From Dysidea avara (taxonomy: Eukaryota > Porifera > Demospongiae > Dictyoceratida > Dysideidae), in the NCBI RefSeq assembly GCF_963678975.1, contig NC_089272.1, forward strand, positions 8,786,408 to 8,850,407: a DNA stretch of 64,000 bases, written 5' to 3'. The notes below the pieces were generated by a model. The model had not been told where the DNA came from, did no database searches, and saw only the letters and a program-made list of their open reading frames with translations. Every line of letters begins with the position of its first letter. The first letter of the stretch is position 1. The position numbers were made by a program, and so were the translations under genes. Below, one piece after another: positions 18,960 through 31,286 of this stretch.

Positions 18960-21004
18960 CTAATTCAATTGAAATTGTTTGTAATTAATTTTCAAAGTGT
19001 GCTAGCTAAAAGAGCAGAGCTCTCTACCCTGATTCATGAACATCAACCTGACATCATCTTTGGAACTGAAACGTGGCTCTTACCAAACATCAATTCCACA
19101 GAATTTTTTCCAACCGGATATACTTTGTTCCGACAAGACCGATCTGATGGATACGGTGGGGTTTTACTGGCTTTTAGAAAAGACTTAAGTGTAATAGAGT
19201 ACCAAATAACTAACTTGAACCAGTGTGAAATAATTGCCTGTACAGTTGTGAATAACACCTACTCACTAGCACTTTGTAATGCTGTAGCTACTAGACTTTA
19301 TAGTAGATCATGGCTTCTCTCAAACAGTATTGACCCCAACAAGAAACCAGAACATATTAGATATCTTCCTTACTAATAGACCAACAACTATTACATCATG
19401 TGAAGTCATACCAGGTATCAGTGATCACGAAATTGTCTTGATCTTAACTTCAATTACTGTGCCACACCACAAGAACAAAGAAAGAAACATCTTCCTATGG
19501 CATAAAGCCAACTTCGACAACATAAGGAATTACATCACAGAGTTTTCCAACACATTCTTACATGTTTATGACCATAGTGACCCAATTGGTATACTATGGA
19601 ATGAGTATAAAGCACTATGTATAGCTTGTATGGCGATGATGCCACAAAAGAAGTCTATTAAACACCAACTACCTTGGATCACAAACAGCATTAAGAGACT
19701 GTCAAGGAAAAAGCAGAGAAAGTACAATTTAGCACGTCGAACAAACACAGATGATAACTGGGCACCCTATCACAACTTGAAGAAACAAGTCCAAAGATTG
19801 TGTCGTACCTCACACAATAACTATGTTTCATCCCTTTTAGATTCTCACAATAAATGTACAAAAAAAAGTTTTGGAGATACATCAAAAGCATGCGTAAAGA
19901 TCAAGTTTCCATCAATACCCTACAGGTAGATGGTGAATCCTACTCTGACAGTTGCTCTAAAGCAAACGTTCTTAACAATTACTTCTCTTCTTTTTTTATT
20001 AAAGATGAACAGTCTCCTCATCCTGACATAAATAGTACACCAGTTCCTAACATCCCACCAATAACAGTTGAAGTAGATGGAGTGTATAATCTTTTAGTCA
20101 ATCTGGGCCCTCACAAAGCAACAAGTCCGGACAACATCCCAACAAAATTACTTAAAGAGACTGCACAGCAAATGGCTCCATTACTTACATTAATTTTTCA
20201 AGCATCGCTTAACCAAGGAAAAATACCTTCTGACTGGAAATCAGCTAATGTAGCACCCATACATAAAAAAGGTAAAAGAACAGATCCTTCAAACTACAGA
20301 CCAATTTCCCTGACTAGTGTTTGCTGCAAGACTCTAGAACACGTCATATACTGTTCTATATTCTCGCATTTAGAAAACCATAAGGTATTAAATGATAGTC
20401 AACATGGGTTCCGTGCACGACGATCCTGTGAAACCCAGCTAATTGGTGCCATCACTGACTTCCACCAATGCCTACATGATAGAAAGCACATTAAAGCTCT
20501 ATTTCTTGATTTTGCTAAAACGTTTGACAAAGTCTCTCATGACAAGCTCTGTCACAAACTATCTCACAATGGAATTAATGGACAACTCCTTTCATGGATT
20601 AAAGACTATCTATCTGATCGGTCTCAATCAGTAGTACTTGATGGAATATCTAGCAGACCACATACAGTTACTTCAGGTGTCCCACAAGGGACAGTACTAG
20701 CCCCACTGCTATTTCTACTATACATCAATGACAAAACTACCTCTGTAAACAGTACAATCAGACTGTATGCAGACAACGTCCTAATATACAGAGTTATCAA
20801 TTCAGAAAACGACTGCCTAATCTTACAAAATGATATCAACAAACTAGAACACTGGGCTGACTTATGGTCAATGAAATTCAATCCTACCAAATGTGTGCAC
20901 TTAACAATAACAAACAAGAGAACTTCCTTTAAACACAGTTATAGCATTTATGACCAACAACTACAACAAGTTTCATCAGCCAAATATCTGGGAGTCACTA
21001 TTGA
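18960..21004 (+). pseudogene. LINE ORF2: endonuclease and reverse transcriptase, 5' and middle part
   Basis: Endonuclease start (HQPDIIFGTETWL, FRQDRSDGYGG), a deletion between about 19260 and 19335, then its end (ILDIFLTNRP, PGISDHE). The linker KKFWRYIKSMRKD follows near 19860. RT motifs: NYRPISLTSVCCKTLEHVI, QHGFRARRSCETQL, FLDFAKTFDKVSH (motif A), SGVPQGTVLAPLLF and RLYADNVLIY, where the usual YADD reads YADN, so a catalytic Asp is lost. At least two frame changes (about 19300 and 19870). The reading frame is cut at 21004 by the palindromic element and resumes at 24291. Confidence 0.85.
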
Positions 21005-24000
21005 GGTGGGGTCTATTCTACAGAACGGAACGGAACGGAATGATGGACTAAACCACGGAACGGAACACTTTCACAAATTGAAGCTTGCAACTTACCATTG
21101 CTGAAACTGCCCTTATAAGTTAGCTGTGGCACCTCCAGTGGGTGATTAAACATAAGATAAAAAGAATTAACAGATCGATTGTGGGTTTTTGTTGGTTGTC
21201 ATTAGTAATGAAGTATTATTGTGGGATGAGCTGTATCAGTGATGTTCATCCATGGTTCATCTACGGAAGAGAACTTTATGTGAGCTGTTTTTCTTATTTA
21301 GACTTTAGAAAACAGTCTGGGCCGGCCTTTCAAGTCATAAGTCAGTGTACAAATAAAGCAAGCAGGAAGATACTGGTAACAGGAAAGAGCCAGCTGAATT
21401 AAAACTTGAAGAATTCTGTGTAGTGTGTGTGGAGCAAATATTTTGGCAGACCACAAGGAGGGTATATTCTGCAAACATCACTGAAGTGTATCCATGGAGT
21501 TATTTATATATTAATAGCTGGTGCAGTGGACTAATGCCGTATTCAATAGTGAGCTGATTTTATTTGTTGCACAATTCAAGGATGTGTCTGACTGCTAGCC
21601 TTGAATCAGACTAAATGCCAAAACTCCAAGATCAGCCAAATCTCAATTATAAGCCGCATGTGAAACCATGCCCGTAGCCACCAGGCAAACGAGATTTGCA
21701 CCAGTATGTGTTTGTAATTTCAATGTATCTAGTCAGACCTGAAATGGAACACTCACATTAATTACATACCACCTAAGAATCCTAGGATTTCTTAAGTGTA
21801 ACATTTCACATGCTTCACTTCAAACAAAACAGGTTAAATTTTTTCATCTATTTTCAAGTGACTCCCAGTCCAACTGGTCCATGAAATTACAGTGAGATCA
21901 CATGTATTTGTTACAGTGTGGACTGTCCTGTATTGGATCTACTCTAGAGTTGAGATTTCAAGGTAGACTCACTGCCAATGTACTGACACTAGTACTGTTG
22001 TAGCATATTTAAGTGGAGGACAAATGAATACAGTAATGTTAGATTATTTATGTATACAAATTTTTCATAATGAAATTGATATCCCATTTTGATTTGTACT
22101 TCCACTTTGCAACATATTTAAGAACAAGAAGCTACCACACTTTTAATCTCCAACCACTGTCATTAATTAACCAAGATCTCACCAGTCTGTAATTCACCTT
22201 ATTGTAGTGATTTTATTAATTCATCTGTATGTTTTCTTCATTTTCCTTTGAAGCTGTACCAAGAGTTCATAATAAGGTGGAGAGTGTCTAACTTGAATGC
22301 ATTCACCAAACACCCTGCTTAAAGTAACACCTCATCCTTATTTCAGAACAAAGGCTTTACCTTCAGCAACACTAATCAACAGTTTTCTATCCCCAGTAAA
22401 GGTATTGATTTGATGAAAGGTGAACTTTAAGCAGGGTGTTTGTACAGGCCATACTGAGAGTTAGACACTCTCCCCCATACAAATATTATGAACTCATGGT
22501 TGTACAGTATAGGTAAACAAAGATAATTTTCTCTCCCGTCTTATTCTAGGATTTCTATTGACTAGGAAAATTCAAATATTTGTATACAGGCTCAAATTTG
22601 AGAAAATATAAAGAAAGTGAATTAATATTATACAGTCAGTTTGCTTTTGGATATTTAATGTCTCCAACCGCAACAAAAATTCGATGAATCCGTGCATCTC
22701 ATCACTGGTCGCCTGAACATTCTGAAAGTGATACCTCACTCAATCAACCATATATTATTCTGTTTATTACACTGAATAAAGTCATGATCACCTAGCCTTT
22801 TCATGTGACCAGTAACTTTCTAGTTAATTTCTCTGTGGATATAATCCTCTGAAACTGAAGAAATTGAGTGGTCTTCTAAACTATTTATCTTGTCAAGATA
22901 AGCAGAAACAACTGACATCCAATCGGTTACTGTATTGTAGTAACAAAACTTGCCTTGGTCATGCAATAAATGAATTAAAGAGACCTGCTTAATTTATCAG
23001 GTAGTAGAACAATCACTTAAGTAATGTTTTATAATAATCCTATTCCATTTTCCTGGAGGTTCCACTGATAAAATGCAATTTCAGCAATGATAGCAGCTAG
23101 CCAAGTTGCAAGTTGATTCAGAAAGCATTTCATTCTGGAAAATAGACCCAATCCAGAATTCAATTCAGTACTCAGGCTGAGATATCTGGCAATAGTCCAC
23201 TAAATATATTGTATGAACATCAATGAATCATTGATGTTCACACAATATAGCCTCCTTGAGGTATCTGAATGTTTGCTCCTAACACACTGCACAAAATTCC
23301 TTTAGATTCTGCTTAGACTGAGTTGATTCAGCTTGTCACCATACTTGTTTCCTTTGTAGTGTAGCTATACACATACTGATTTATGCCGATTAGGAAGGCT
23401 GGGCCTCAGACTGTACATTCTAAAGTCAAAGTAAGTAAAAATAACTCACATACTAGTAAAATCAAGTCGCTCCCTACTTGATATATCCGAAGATGAACAC
23501 ACTGAGTCAGCTATTCCCACAAATAGTACTTCGTTACTAGTGACAACCAACAAGAACCCACAATCGATCCTTAAATTCGTTTTATCTTTCTTAGGGTACG
23601 TTTGATTACCTGCTGGAAGTGCCACTGATAACTTGTACAGCAATGGTAAGATGCTAGCTTCAATCTGAGAAAGCATTCCGTTCCGCAGTTTAGTCCATCA
23701 TTCCGTTCCGTTCCGTTCCACCCCGGGTATCACTCTTTTCACCCTATTTCATAACCCTACAGAACTTAGAAAAATAACGGTGAACCAAAAAGGCGAAAAA
23801 AAGTGCAATATTGAAGAGGGATCGAACCCAGGATCCCAGTGTGATGGTCCAGTGTGCTACCGATTATGCTACCGCTGCTAGCTCCCTTGATTCCCTTCTT
23901 TTGTATCTTATAAATGTGAATAACGAAATAAGCTGTATATAGTAAGAAGAACCTAACCCTAAAGGTGAAGAAGAAACCAAAGCTGAACTCTAACCCTAAC

Positions 24001-24281
24001 CCTAACGCTAACACTACTAGACGCTTCCCCTAAAGTCTACTACTCGTGGCAACTACTGGACGCTTCCCCTAAAGTCTACTACTCGCAGCAACTACTGGAC
24101 GCATCCCCTAAAGTCGACTACTCGCGGCAACTACTAGATGCGTGCCCTAAAGTCGAAGAGAGAGAGCAACAACTACAGTAGGAAGTCTGGATGCTTTTGA
24201 GCTTAATATTACGTAAGGGTTATGAAAGGTGGTGAAAAGAGTAAAACTCGTTCCGTTTCGTTCCATAGAATAGACCCCACC
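21005..24281. mobile_element. Palindromic MULE-like element, GGTGGGGTCTATTCTA family, copy 1
   Basis: Ends GGTGGGGTCTATTCT and its complement, flanked by CACTATTGA on both sides (20996-21004 and 24282-24290), interrupting LINE ORF2. The first about 470 bp match the last part inverted (GGAACGG repeats, GATGGACTAAAC, CTTACCATTGCTG, TTGTTGGTTGTCA), and a second inverted match meets at the centre (GAGAGTGTCTAAC near 22282, with GTTAGACACTC near 22461). The whole unit is thus a long imperfect palindrome. It has no transposase. A miniature element is nested at 23732-24242. A close second copy is at 36236-38775. Confidence 0.85.
23732..24242. mobile_element. TIR miniature element with tRNA-like and telomere-like modules, copy 2
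   Basis: Ends ACTCTTTTCACC and GGTGAAAAGAGT; closely similar along its length to 3848-4332. Here the tRNA-like module is better kept: A box complement CCGATTATGCTA at 23860-23871, B box complement GGGATCGAACCC at 23818-23829. The CTAACCCTAACCCTAAC stretch is at about 23991. Nested inside the palindromic element near its right end. Confidence 0.8.
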
Positions 24282-24290
24282 CACTATTGA

Positions 24291-25381
24291 CAGCCATGTT
24301 ACTTGGAAAGATCACATCAATGATATCTGTTCCAAAGCTAACTCTGCAAAGGCGTTTCTACAAAGAAATATGTACCAGTGTCCAAAAGCCATAAAGTCAA
24401 ATTGCTATAAATCACTAGTCAGGCCAATTCTAGAATATGCTGCACCAGTGTGGTGTCCCTTACTACAATGCCAAACTTATCAAATAAAGAAGATACAACG
24501 TAGTATGGCACGCTTTGTAATGAATGACAATTTCGGTATAGCAGTGTCACAAACATGATGAATCATCTTTCTTGGTCCACATTAGCAAGTAGACGAAATT
24601 ACCTAAAACTGATTTTGTTCTACAAAATTGAAAAAGAATTTGTGGAAACCACTGTAAACTTACTGCCACTAACAATGGCGGATCCAGGATGGGGCATTTG
24701 GGGCAAATGCCCCCCCCCTCTCACCTTGTGGAGAAGCTAGCCATAGCTACTTCCGAATAAAATACTGAACTTTGTCAGGCCAAGATCAGTTTTGCTATTA
24801 AACTTGTGAAAATATGGTAGAATTTCACTTGAAATCAAAGCAAACCAGTCAAACTAGTTGTGAAATAGTTACCCAGCACCTTCGTTAATTCGTGCGTACT
24901 AAGCGCCTCTAAAAATAATTATCGTGTTGCAGTTGTTTAAGACATTCGAAACCTTTTGAACAGCTTTTAAGAGTTCACAACCATCTGCAAAGGGCAGTGA
25001 GACACTATAAAGAGGTGATGGTTTGGTGCTTCAAAAATGCAGAAACTAACTTGTGACAAGAGAATCTACTCAGTTCCCCAACTACCTACAACTTAGCCTA
25101 TTTGTGCCCCTCCCCTTGCCAGCTCCTGGATCCGCCCCTGACTAACCACAGTTACACGAGGACAACCCTGTCGTTACATCGTCCCTCCAATCAGAACTGA
25201 GACTTTTTCCGACTCTTTCCTACCCTCCGCTACCAAACTGTGGAATGAGCTACCCGAGCCACTAGTGATGATAGACAACTTGACTGATTTTAAGGATCAA
25301 CTATCACAGCATGTTTGTTATAGCTAGCACTTAATTGTAATTGCATCTGTGCGTTTATACTCCCTGTGAGGTTCTACACAG
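24291..25381 (+). pseudogene. LINE ORF2 C-terminal part, interrupted
   Basis: It continues the ORF2 of 18960-21004: TWKDHINDICSKANSAKAFL, then YKSLVRPILEYAAPVW and IQRSMARFVMND, then (after a frame change near 24555) NHLSWSTLASRRNYLKLILF. After the hAT-like insertion (24673-25140) it resumes as TRGQPCRYIVPP and FLPSATKLWNELPEPLV, ending near 25327, followed by a short 3' UTR and an AAT tail. Confidence 0.8.
24673..25140. mobile_element. hAT-like miniature element, copy B
   Basis: Ends CAATGGCGGATCCAGG and CCTGGATCCGCCCCTG are inverted repeats of the CAGGGGCGGATCC kind often seen in hAT elements. Direct flanks share ACTAA(C), shorter than the 8 bp expected for hAT, so assignment is tentative. 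A poly-C tract lies near the left end. It interrupts LINE ORF2. Related copy at 3164-3568. Confidence 0.75.
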
Positions 25382-25403
25382 TAATAATAATAATAATAAT
25401 AAA

Positions 25404-25670
25404 TAGCGATTCTTTTTACCAGCACGAGGGGGGAACAGAGAACAAGTTTTGGAAACAACAACAATCTTACAAACCCTCATAATTTATGTTGGAAGCATAA
25501 ATTATGAGGGTTGTCCTCGTGTTGGTAAAAAGAAGAGGTTACCCCCATATCTAGATTGCTTTTGGAAGCAATCGAGATATGGGCACCTTCAAAGGCCTGC
25601 GGCCTAGCCTGGCATGTTAGCTTGCCTTGGCATCTACAAGTCCATTAAATAATAATAATAATAATAATGT
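25404..25670. repeat. Three hairpins followed by AAT tail
   Basis: Outer arms TTCTTTTTACCAGCACGAGG (25410-25429) and 25515-25534; inside them a perfect 17 bp hairpin (25472-25488 with 25496-25512); next to it a near-perfect 18 bp hairpin (25544-25561 with 25566-25583). The stretch ends in (AAT)n at about 25650-25668. It looks like the structured 3' end of a retroposon. Confidence 0.65.
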
Positions 25671-25754
25671 TGCAAGGAAAAACAAAGGTTTTTGCTAAGC
25701 ACTGAAGCTAACAGAGGCCGAACAGTACAAGGAATGTAACGAACTATATACAAA

Positions 25755-25997
25755 TATTATTATTATTAATATTATTATTATTATTATTAATGGATGGATA
25801 TACAAACAGGGTTACAAAAAATAAAGTTTAGGCACTAGGCCTTTGTTCATATCCATATCCTATGTCATTCCAATGATTATCAAGACTTGCTTTGAAAGTA
25901 GAGATTGTTGGTGCTGAAACAACTCCTGCTGGCAGGGAGTTCCATGTATTTATCACTCTCTGGGTGAAAAAAAATCGACCTTAAAAGTAGACGTTAT
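25755..25997 (-). pseudogene. LINE ORF2 C-terminus, left part (split by BEL insertion)
   Basis: The minus strand encodes FFTQRVINTWNSLPAGVV and STFKASLDNHW, the usual C-terminal end of CR1-like ORF2, followed by an ATT-rich 3' tail (about 25750-25795). It stops exactly at the left LTR of the BEL fossil; the rest of the same LINE resumes at 47027. Confidence 0.75.
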
Positions 25998-26115
25998 TGT
26001 AGGAAATAGGGTCTATTTCGCTGCCGTGCGTTCGGTATTATACCCCATCTTTAATCATTACTGACAAAAACGTGGTAGATCACATGACACACACACACGT
26101 GATACATATATTACA
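25998..26115 (-). repeat. Left LTR of the BEL/Pao fossil
   Basis: Shares with 42627-42710 and 46987-47026 the order TAGGGTCTAT, GCTGCCGTGCGTTCGGTATT, ACAAAAACGTGGTAGATC and ACACGTGATACA. It starts TGT, ends ACA and is followed by a C-rich (polypurine on the minus strand) tract at 26119-26127. Confidence 0.75.
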
Positions 26116-28543
26116 TCATCCTCCCCCCGTTGACCATGTGAAAGACAAGGTCAACAAGGTACAAAAAGAAATAAATCATACAACAAAATAATAAGACTGT
26201 CAGTTTACTGTTCATCATGGAGCACAGTCTGCATCCAATCTCCTGCTAGTTGAGCGGCTGCTCTTCTGGGTCGGCAAATCGTAGGTTCAGTGGATACTGT
26301 ATCAACTGGCATTGCTGATGGTTCAATTGAGCTAACAACTTTAGGAGCTTCATTTCTACCGTCTAGATCTTCAGTACAACTAATCTCTAATGGATAGAGT
26401 TGGTTCACAGGACGTCTGAGGGTGGTAGTCTTTCCTTCTCTAGATGGGATACGCACTACAGCCCATCTCACTCGTCCCTCAACGCCCTTTATCAACGTTT
26501 CCACTTTAGCTAGCTTCCAAAATCCTCTTCGACTGCTATCATCATACAGTACTACTACATTCCCAGGACAAAGTTCTTCCTTAACATCACCTCCCTTGCC
26601 GTAGCGGTGACAGTCTCTTAATGACAAGAGGTATTCTCTTTGCCACCTCTTCCAGAAGTGATCAAAATCTTATGGAAATTTTACATTCTCCTGCTCAACA
26701 CATCTTGGGAAACGGTGAAGTCTTCATCATTATGTTCATAATGTGTTGGCAGATTAGTCACTCTTCGCCCCAGGATCAAATGTGAAGGGGTAAGAGGTTC
26801 TTCAACGTCATCACTGGTCATGTACGACAGAGGTCGAGAATTCAATATCATCTCCACTTCAGTGAGGGTGGTCAAGAGCTAATCATAAGCAGGGGCGTAG
26901 CCAGCCAATATTTGATGGTTGGGCATAACATGCACACACAAGAAACACACTCACTTTCATGTGAGACATTATCAAAGAAAAATATTAAAAACTGTATGTA
27001 CACAAGGCCTACAGCTACCTATACTATAGTGTAAATAAATGCTGCTTGCATGCATGCAAACATTTACTAGCTATATGCTATCTATTAAACTCGTAGGGCA
27101 GGCATCCACCGACGATCGCCGTAGCTGAGTATCACGTGACATCAAACTGCTGAACCTACAATGTAAACAGTTTATCATATATTTACCACAATCAACTGCC
27201 AGTATAGTTTACAGACCAACCACCACAGCGATATGAAATGCTTTTTCAATTAAACGCCACATGGTCCCAAATGAAAGCCGGGGGCGCTAATTTATGAACT
27301 ATAACACAAATAGAGTGAAGTATCAATTATCGGACAATCTGATGTTCGGACTTTTGCCACTCACTTCCTGGAAATCCTGCAGCTTAGTTTATTGTACCAA
27401 AAGGTAGGCTACAATAAGCAATAATTATCCTCCAACAATCAGCTTTGTGTGATTAAAAGCTTAAGAGTTACAGCCAATAGTATGCTTAGTCCGATAAAAT
27501 CTATGCTCGGATAAAACTATCAGTTGTCGGACTTTGATTTTTACTACCAGTAAACAATGTCCAATTTATTTCAAATTTGTATGCAAGATACCTGTACTCA
27601 TTAGCTATTAATGGCCAAAACATGGTTTCGTTATCTTTAGCATAGAGGGAGTACGAGCCTCCCAATTTTTAGCGGTATTGTCGGACGCCCTCCGCTTTAA
27701 TTTAGCCATGCCCACCAACAGAGTTTGTATGCTTTTGCAACAAATACACCAGTGCTAAATCACAGAAGAAGGTAAATAAATATCTCGCAAGAGTAGAGGT
27801 GTGCTTTAAAGTTGATATTCAGGATATTTCCATTGGAACGCAGTATTTTTGGCTCCTAAATGAAGGAGATGCGCGCAAGGTGGAAAAATGAAGTTATGTA
27901 AAACCACCTTCTGACCACCTACATATACTAGTCTTGGTGTCCTATCACAAATACTGTCACGGAAATTGAAAGACTTTTCTTTCTCTGCCTTATATGGGTG
28001 AAACAAAAAGGACGAAAATGTTGCTTTGTGCATCCATAGAAGGTAGAAAATGGAACATCTTTTCATTTCTAGGTGGTATTCGTGATTGAGACACCAAGAC
28101 TAACAAATGTGGTTGGTCAGAAATTTGTGCCTCGTAATTTCATTTTCCTACCTAGCGTGCATCTCCTTCATTTAGGAGCCAAAAATACTGCGTTCCAATA
28201 GAAATATCCTGAATATCAACTTTAAAACACACCTCTACTCTTGAAAGATATTTATTTACCTTCTTCTGTGGTTTAGCACTGGTGCATTTGTTGCAAAAAG
28301 CATGAACTCTGTTGGTGGGCATGGCTAAATTAAAGCGGAGGGCGTCCAACAATACCGCTAAAAATTGGGAGGCTCGTACTCCCTCTATGCTAAAGATAAC
28401 GAAACCATTTTTTGGCCATTAATAGCTAATGAGTACAGGTATATTGCATACAAATTTGAAATAAATTGGACATTGTTTACTGGTAGTAAAAATCAAAGTT
28501 CGACAACTGATAGTTTTATCCGAGCATAGATTTTATCGGACTA

Positions 28544-31286
28544 TATATATATATTTGTTAATGTACAAACTCAATCATGAGTATATTCGTACATATGTAG
28601 TTAGCTACTTATTTACAAATTTATATAATTGTTAAATAAATCAAGAGATGGAGCTTGGATAATATGATCATCTAGTTGGTTCCATAATTTTATTGTAAAA
28701 GGAAAGAAGGAGTTCATATAAGCATCTACCCTTGTTGGCAACTGCAGAAATCTTTGATGGTGACCTCTAGTTGTGGTGTTGCTTGGTCTAAACTGTTGGT
28801 GCACATTAATATCTACCATGTCATTAATTATTTTATACATTAGTGAGGCTCTCAAACTATTTCTTCGCTTCTCCAATGTGTGCCATTGTAAACTGTTCAA
28901 CATTTCTGTCACACTAGCTGTTCTATTATAGTTATTCATCACAAACCTTGCTGCTCTTCTCTGTACCATTTCTAATTTATAGATGTTATGTTCATGGTAT
29001 GGGGACCACACTGTACTGGCATATTCTAGAATGGGGTGAACAAATGTATTATAGCAGTAGCATTTAACTGTTGCAGGACACTTTGCTAGATTCCGTTGTA
29101 AAAGACTTCTTACTGAGTTTGCTTTTGCAGTGATCATGTTAACGTGTTGTGTCCATTTAAGATTTTTGTCGATAATGACACCCAGATACTTTGTATGACT
29201 TACTGATGGTATTAAGGTATTAGATAGGTAATAGGATGATTGAACATAATTCATTTTATTGGTAATTCTCAAAAATTCAGTCTTTGAAGGACTAAATGAC
29301 ATCTGCCAAACATCAGCCCATTGTGATAAAGTATCCAAATCATTCTGAAGGGCTACCACATCTTGTTCAGAATGAATACTTCTGTAGAGTAAAGTATCAT
29401 CTGCATACAACCGAATTTTTGATGAAATATTGTGTGCAATATCGTTAATGTAACATAGAAACAAGAGTGGTCCCAACACTGACCCCTGTGGCACTCCTGA
29501 AGTTACTTTACACAGTTGGCTATATTCACCATTCACAACAACTTGTTGGGATCTGTCTGTCAGGAAGCTTTTAATCCATCTTAATATATTTCCACAAATA
29601 CCATAGTGACTAAGTTTGCTGCAGAGTCTGTTTATAGGTATGGTATCAAAGGCTTTAGACATATCTAAGAAAATTGCATCAATTTGTCCTGATAGGTTGA
29701 GAGTAGTGGCAAAGTCATCAATTGTTTCAATTAACTGGGTTTCACAAGATCTTCTGGATCTAAAGCCATGTTGTTGGTCAGCAAGAACATTGTGTTTATT
29801 TAAATGAGAGTAGATATTTGAAGATATTATATGTTCTAGGGTTTTGCACACAACACTGGTAAGAGAAATTGGCCTATAATTTGCTGGTAAACAGCGATCC
29901 CCTCTCTTAAAAACAGGTACCACAAAAGCTTTCCTCCAATCATCAGGGATAATTCCTTGTTCTAAGGATCCTTGGAATAACATTGTAAGGCAAGGTGCTA
30001 GTTCTGAAGAGAATTCTTTCAAAAATCTGGTTGGAATATTGTCAGGGCCACCAGCCTTTTGAGCATCCAAGTTAGACAGTAATTGTGTCACTCCTTCAAC
30101 ATTAACTTCAATACAGTCCATATCTGGAAAAGGTGGGCCTGGTACTTCTGGTGTTACTGAAGTATCTTCTATTGTAAACACAGACTTGAATTGATCATTA
30201 AGAGCATTAGCCTTATCTGTATCATCTGTGATTGTGTTCCCTTCAACTGTCAGGGTTGTGATTCCAGTAGTATCTTTACGACAATTTTTAATGAAAGACC
30301 AAAACTTTTTGTTGTTCACTCTAGGGTCAGATATTCTTGACACATAATTGTAGTATGCTCTGCGGCATTCATGCTGAGATAACTTTTTTATGTTTTTGTA
30401 GTTGGACCAATCACTTGCTAACCCAGTAGAACGGGCTTTATTATATAACCTTTTCTTTTTACTACAGATACGTTTGGTTCTGGTGGTTACCCATGGTTGG
30501 TTGAATCTAGAACTAGGATATGTGTAAGGCACAAGCTCCATACAATCCACACACATTGCTTTGAAGTCATTCCACATCTTCTGTACACATGAAGTGGTTG
30601 TATTAGAGCTAGTGAAACTTGAAGTAAATTCTGTAATAACTTGTGATAACAGTTGGAAGTCAGCTTTTGCCCACTGATAAAGTTTTCTTTTAGCTGGACA
30701 CCTGTACTTTGCCGTAATGAATGATTCAACATAAACTGCATCGTGATCACTGATTCCTGGGATGGGGATACATTTATTTATAAGATTTGGCCTGTTTGTA
30801 GCAAAAATATCCAGAGTGTTATTTCCCCTAGTGGGAAAGGATACCATTTGTGAGATACCTGAATCACAGAAAAGTTCCAGTACTAAGTTACAAAAAGACA
30901 CAGGGTAATTATTTCCATTATGTGAATTTGTAAGCCAGTCAATGTTAGGGAGATTTATGTCTCCTCCAATCCAAATAATTGCCCCAGGGAAGTCAGTTAT
31001 TATGTCCTGTATAAGATTACACAATGACTGAAGATATGCAGCATCACTATTTGGTGGTCTATAGACAGCCAGTACTATAAGTAGGTGATGATTTAGCTGG
31101 AGTTTGCAAGCAACTGCTTCCACATTGGTTGTAAGAGTTAAGCTTTCCCAATTGTACATCTTACTACATGCCAGAAAGACACCGCCATAACCATCATTTC
31201 TGTCTTGTCGAAATGCTTCAAAGTGTTGTGGTGCAAATATCTCAGATGATGAAATGGTAGGATTCAGCCATGATTCTGTGCCAACT
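28544..31286 (-). mobile_element. CR1/L2-like LINE, 5' truncated, single open ORF2
   Basis: Inserted in the right arm of the palindrome. The 4 bp ACTA on each side (28540-28543 and 31287-31290) restores the arm sequence when one copy is removed. It ends at its 3' side in a TATATATATA tail. It carries 3' sequence identical to a 53 bp insert at 32211-32263. Confidence 0.85.
28613..31286 (-). CDS. LINE ORF2 polyprotein: endonuclease and reverse transcriptase
   Basis: An unbroken frame of about 890 codons: the first Met is at 31159, but the frame is open to the truncation point at 31286, where endonuclease sequence is already in progress (VGTESWL, FRQDRNDGYGG). Endonuclease: WIGGDINLPNIDW, NTLDIFATNRP, PGISDHDAV. 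Linker KKFWSFIKNCRKD. RT: NYRPISLTSVVCKTLEHII, QHGFRSRRSCETQL, FLDMSKAFDTI (motif A), SGVPQGSVLGPLLFL, RLYADDTLLY (catalytic YADD intact). The C-terminal thumb region reads WKRR-like EKRRNSLRASLMYKI. It copies LINE RNA at nicked target DNA. It lacks ORF1 and the first part of the endonuclease, so the copy cannot be autonomous, but the missing frame damage points to a recent insertion. Confidence 0.9.

Larger units (their letters stand above)
17800..25403 (+). mobile_element. CR1/L2-like LINE, near full length, with two DNA-element insertions
   Basis: A 5' leader (about 17800-17986), ORF1 with PHD finger (17987-18930), ORF2 with endonuclease and RT (18960 onward), then an (AAT)n tail at 25382-25403. 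ORF2 is split by a palindromic element at 21005-24281 (9 bp duplication CACTATTGA) and by a hAT-like element at 24673-25140. Without these the LINE is about 3.9 kb. It also has an internal deletion in the endonuclease and several frame changes, so it is dead. Confidence 0.8.
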
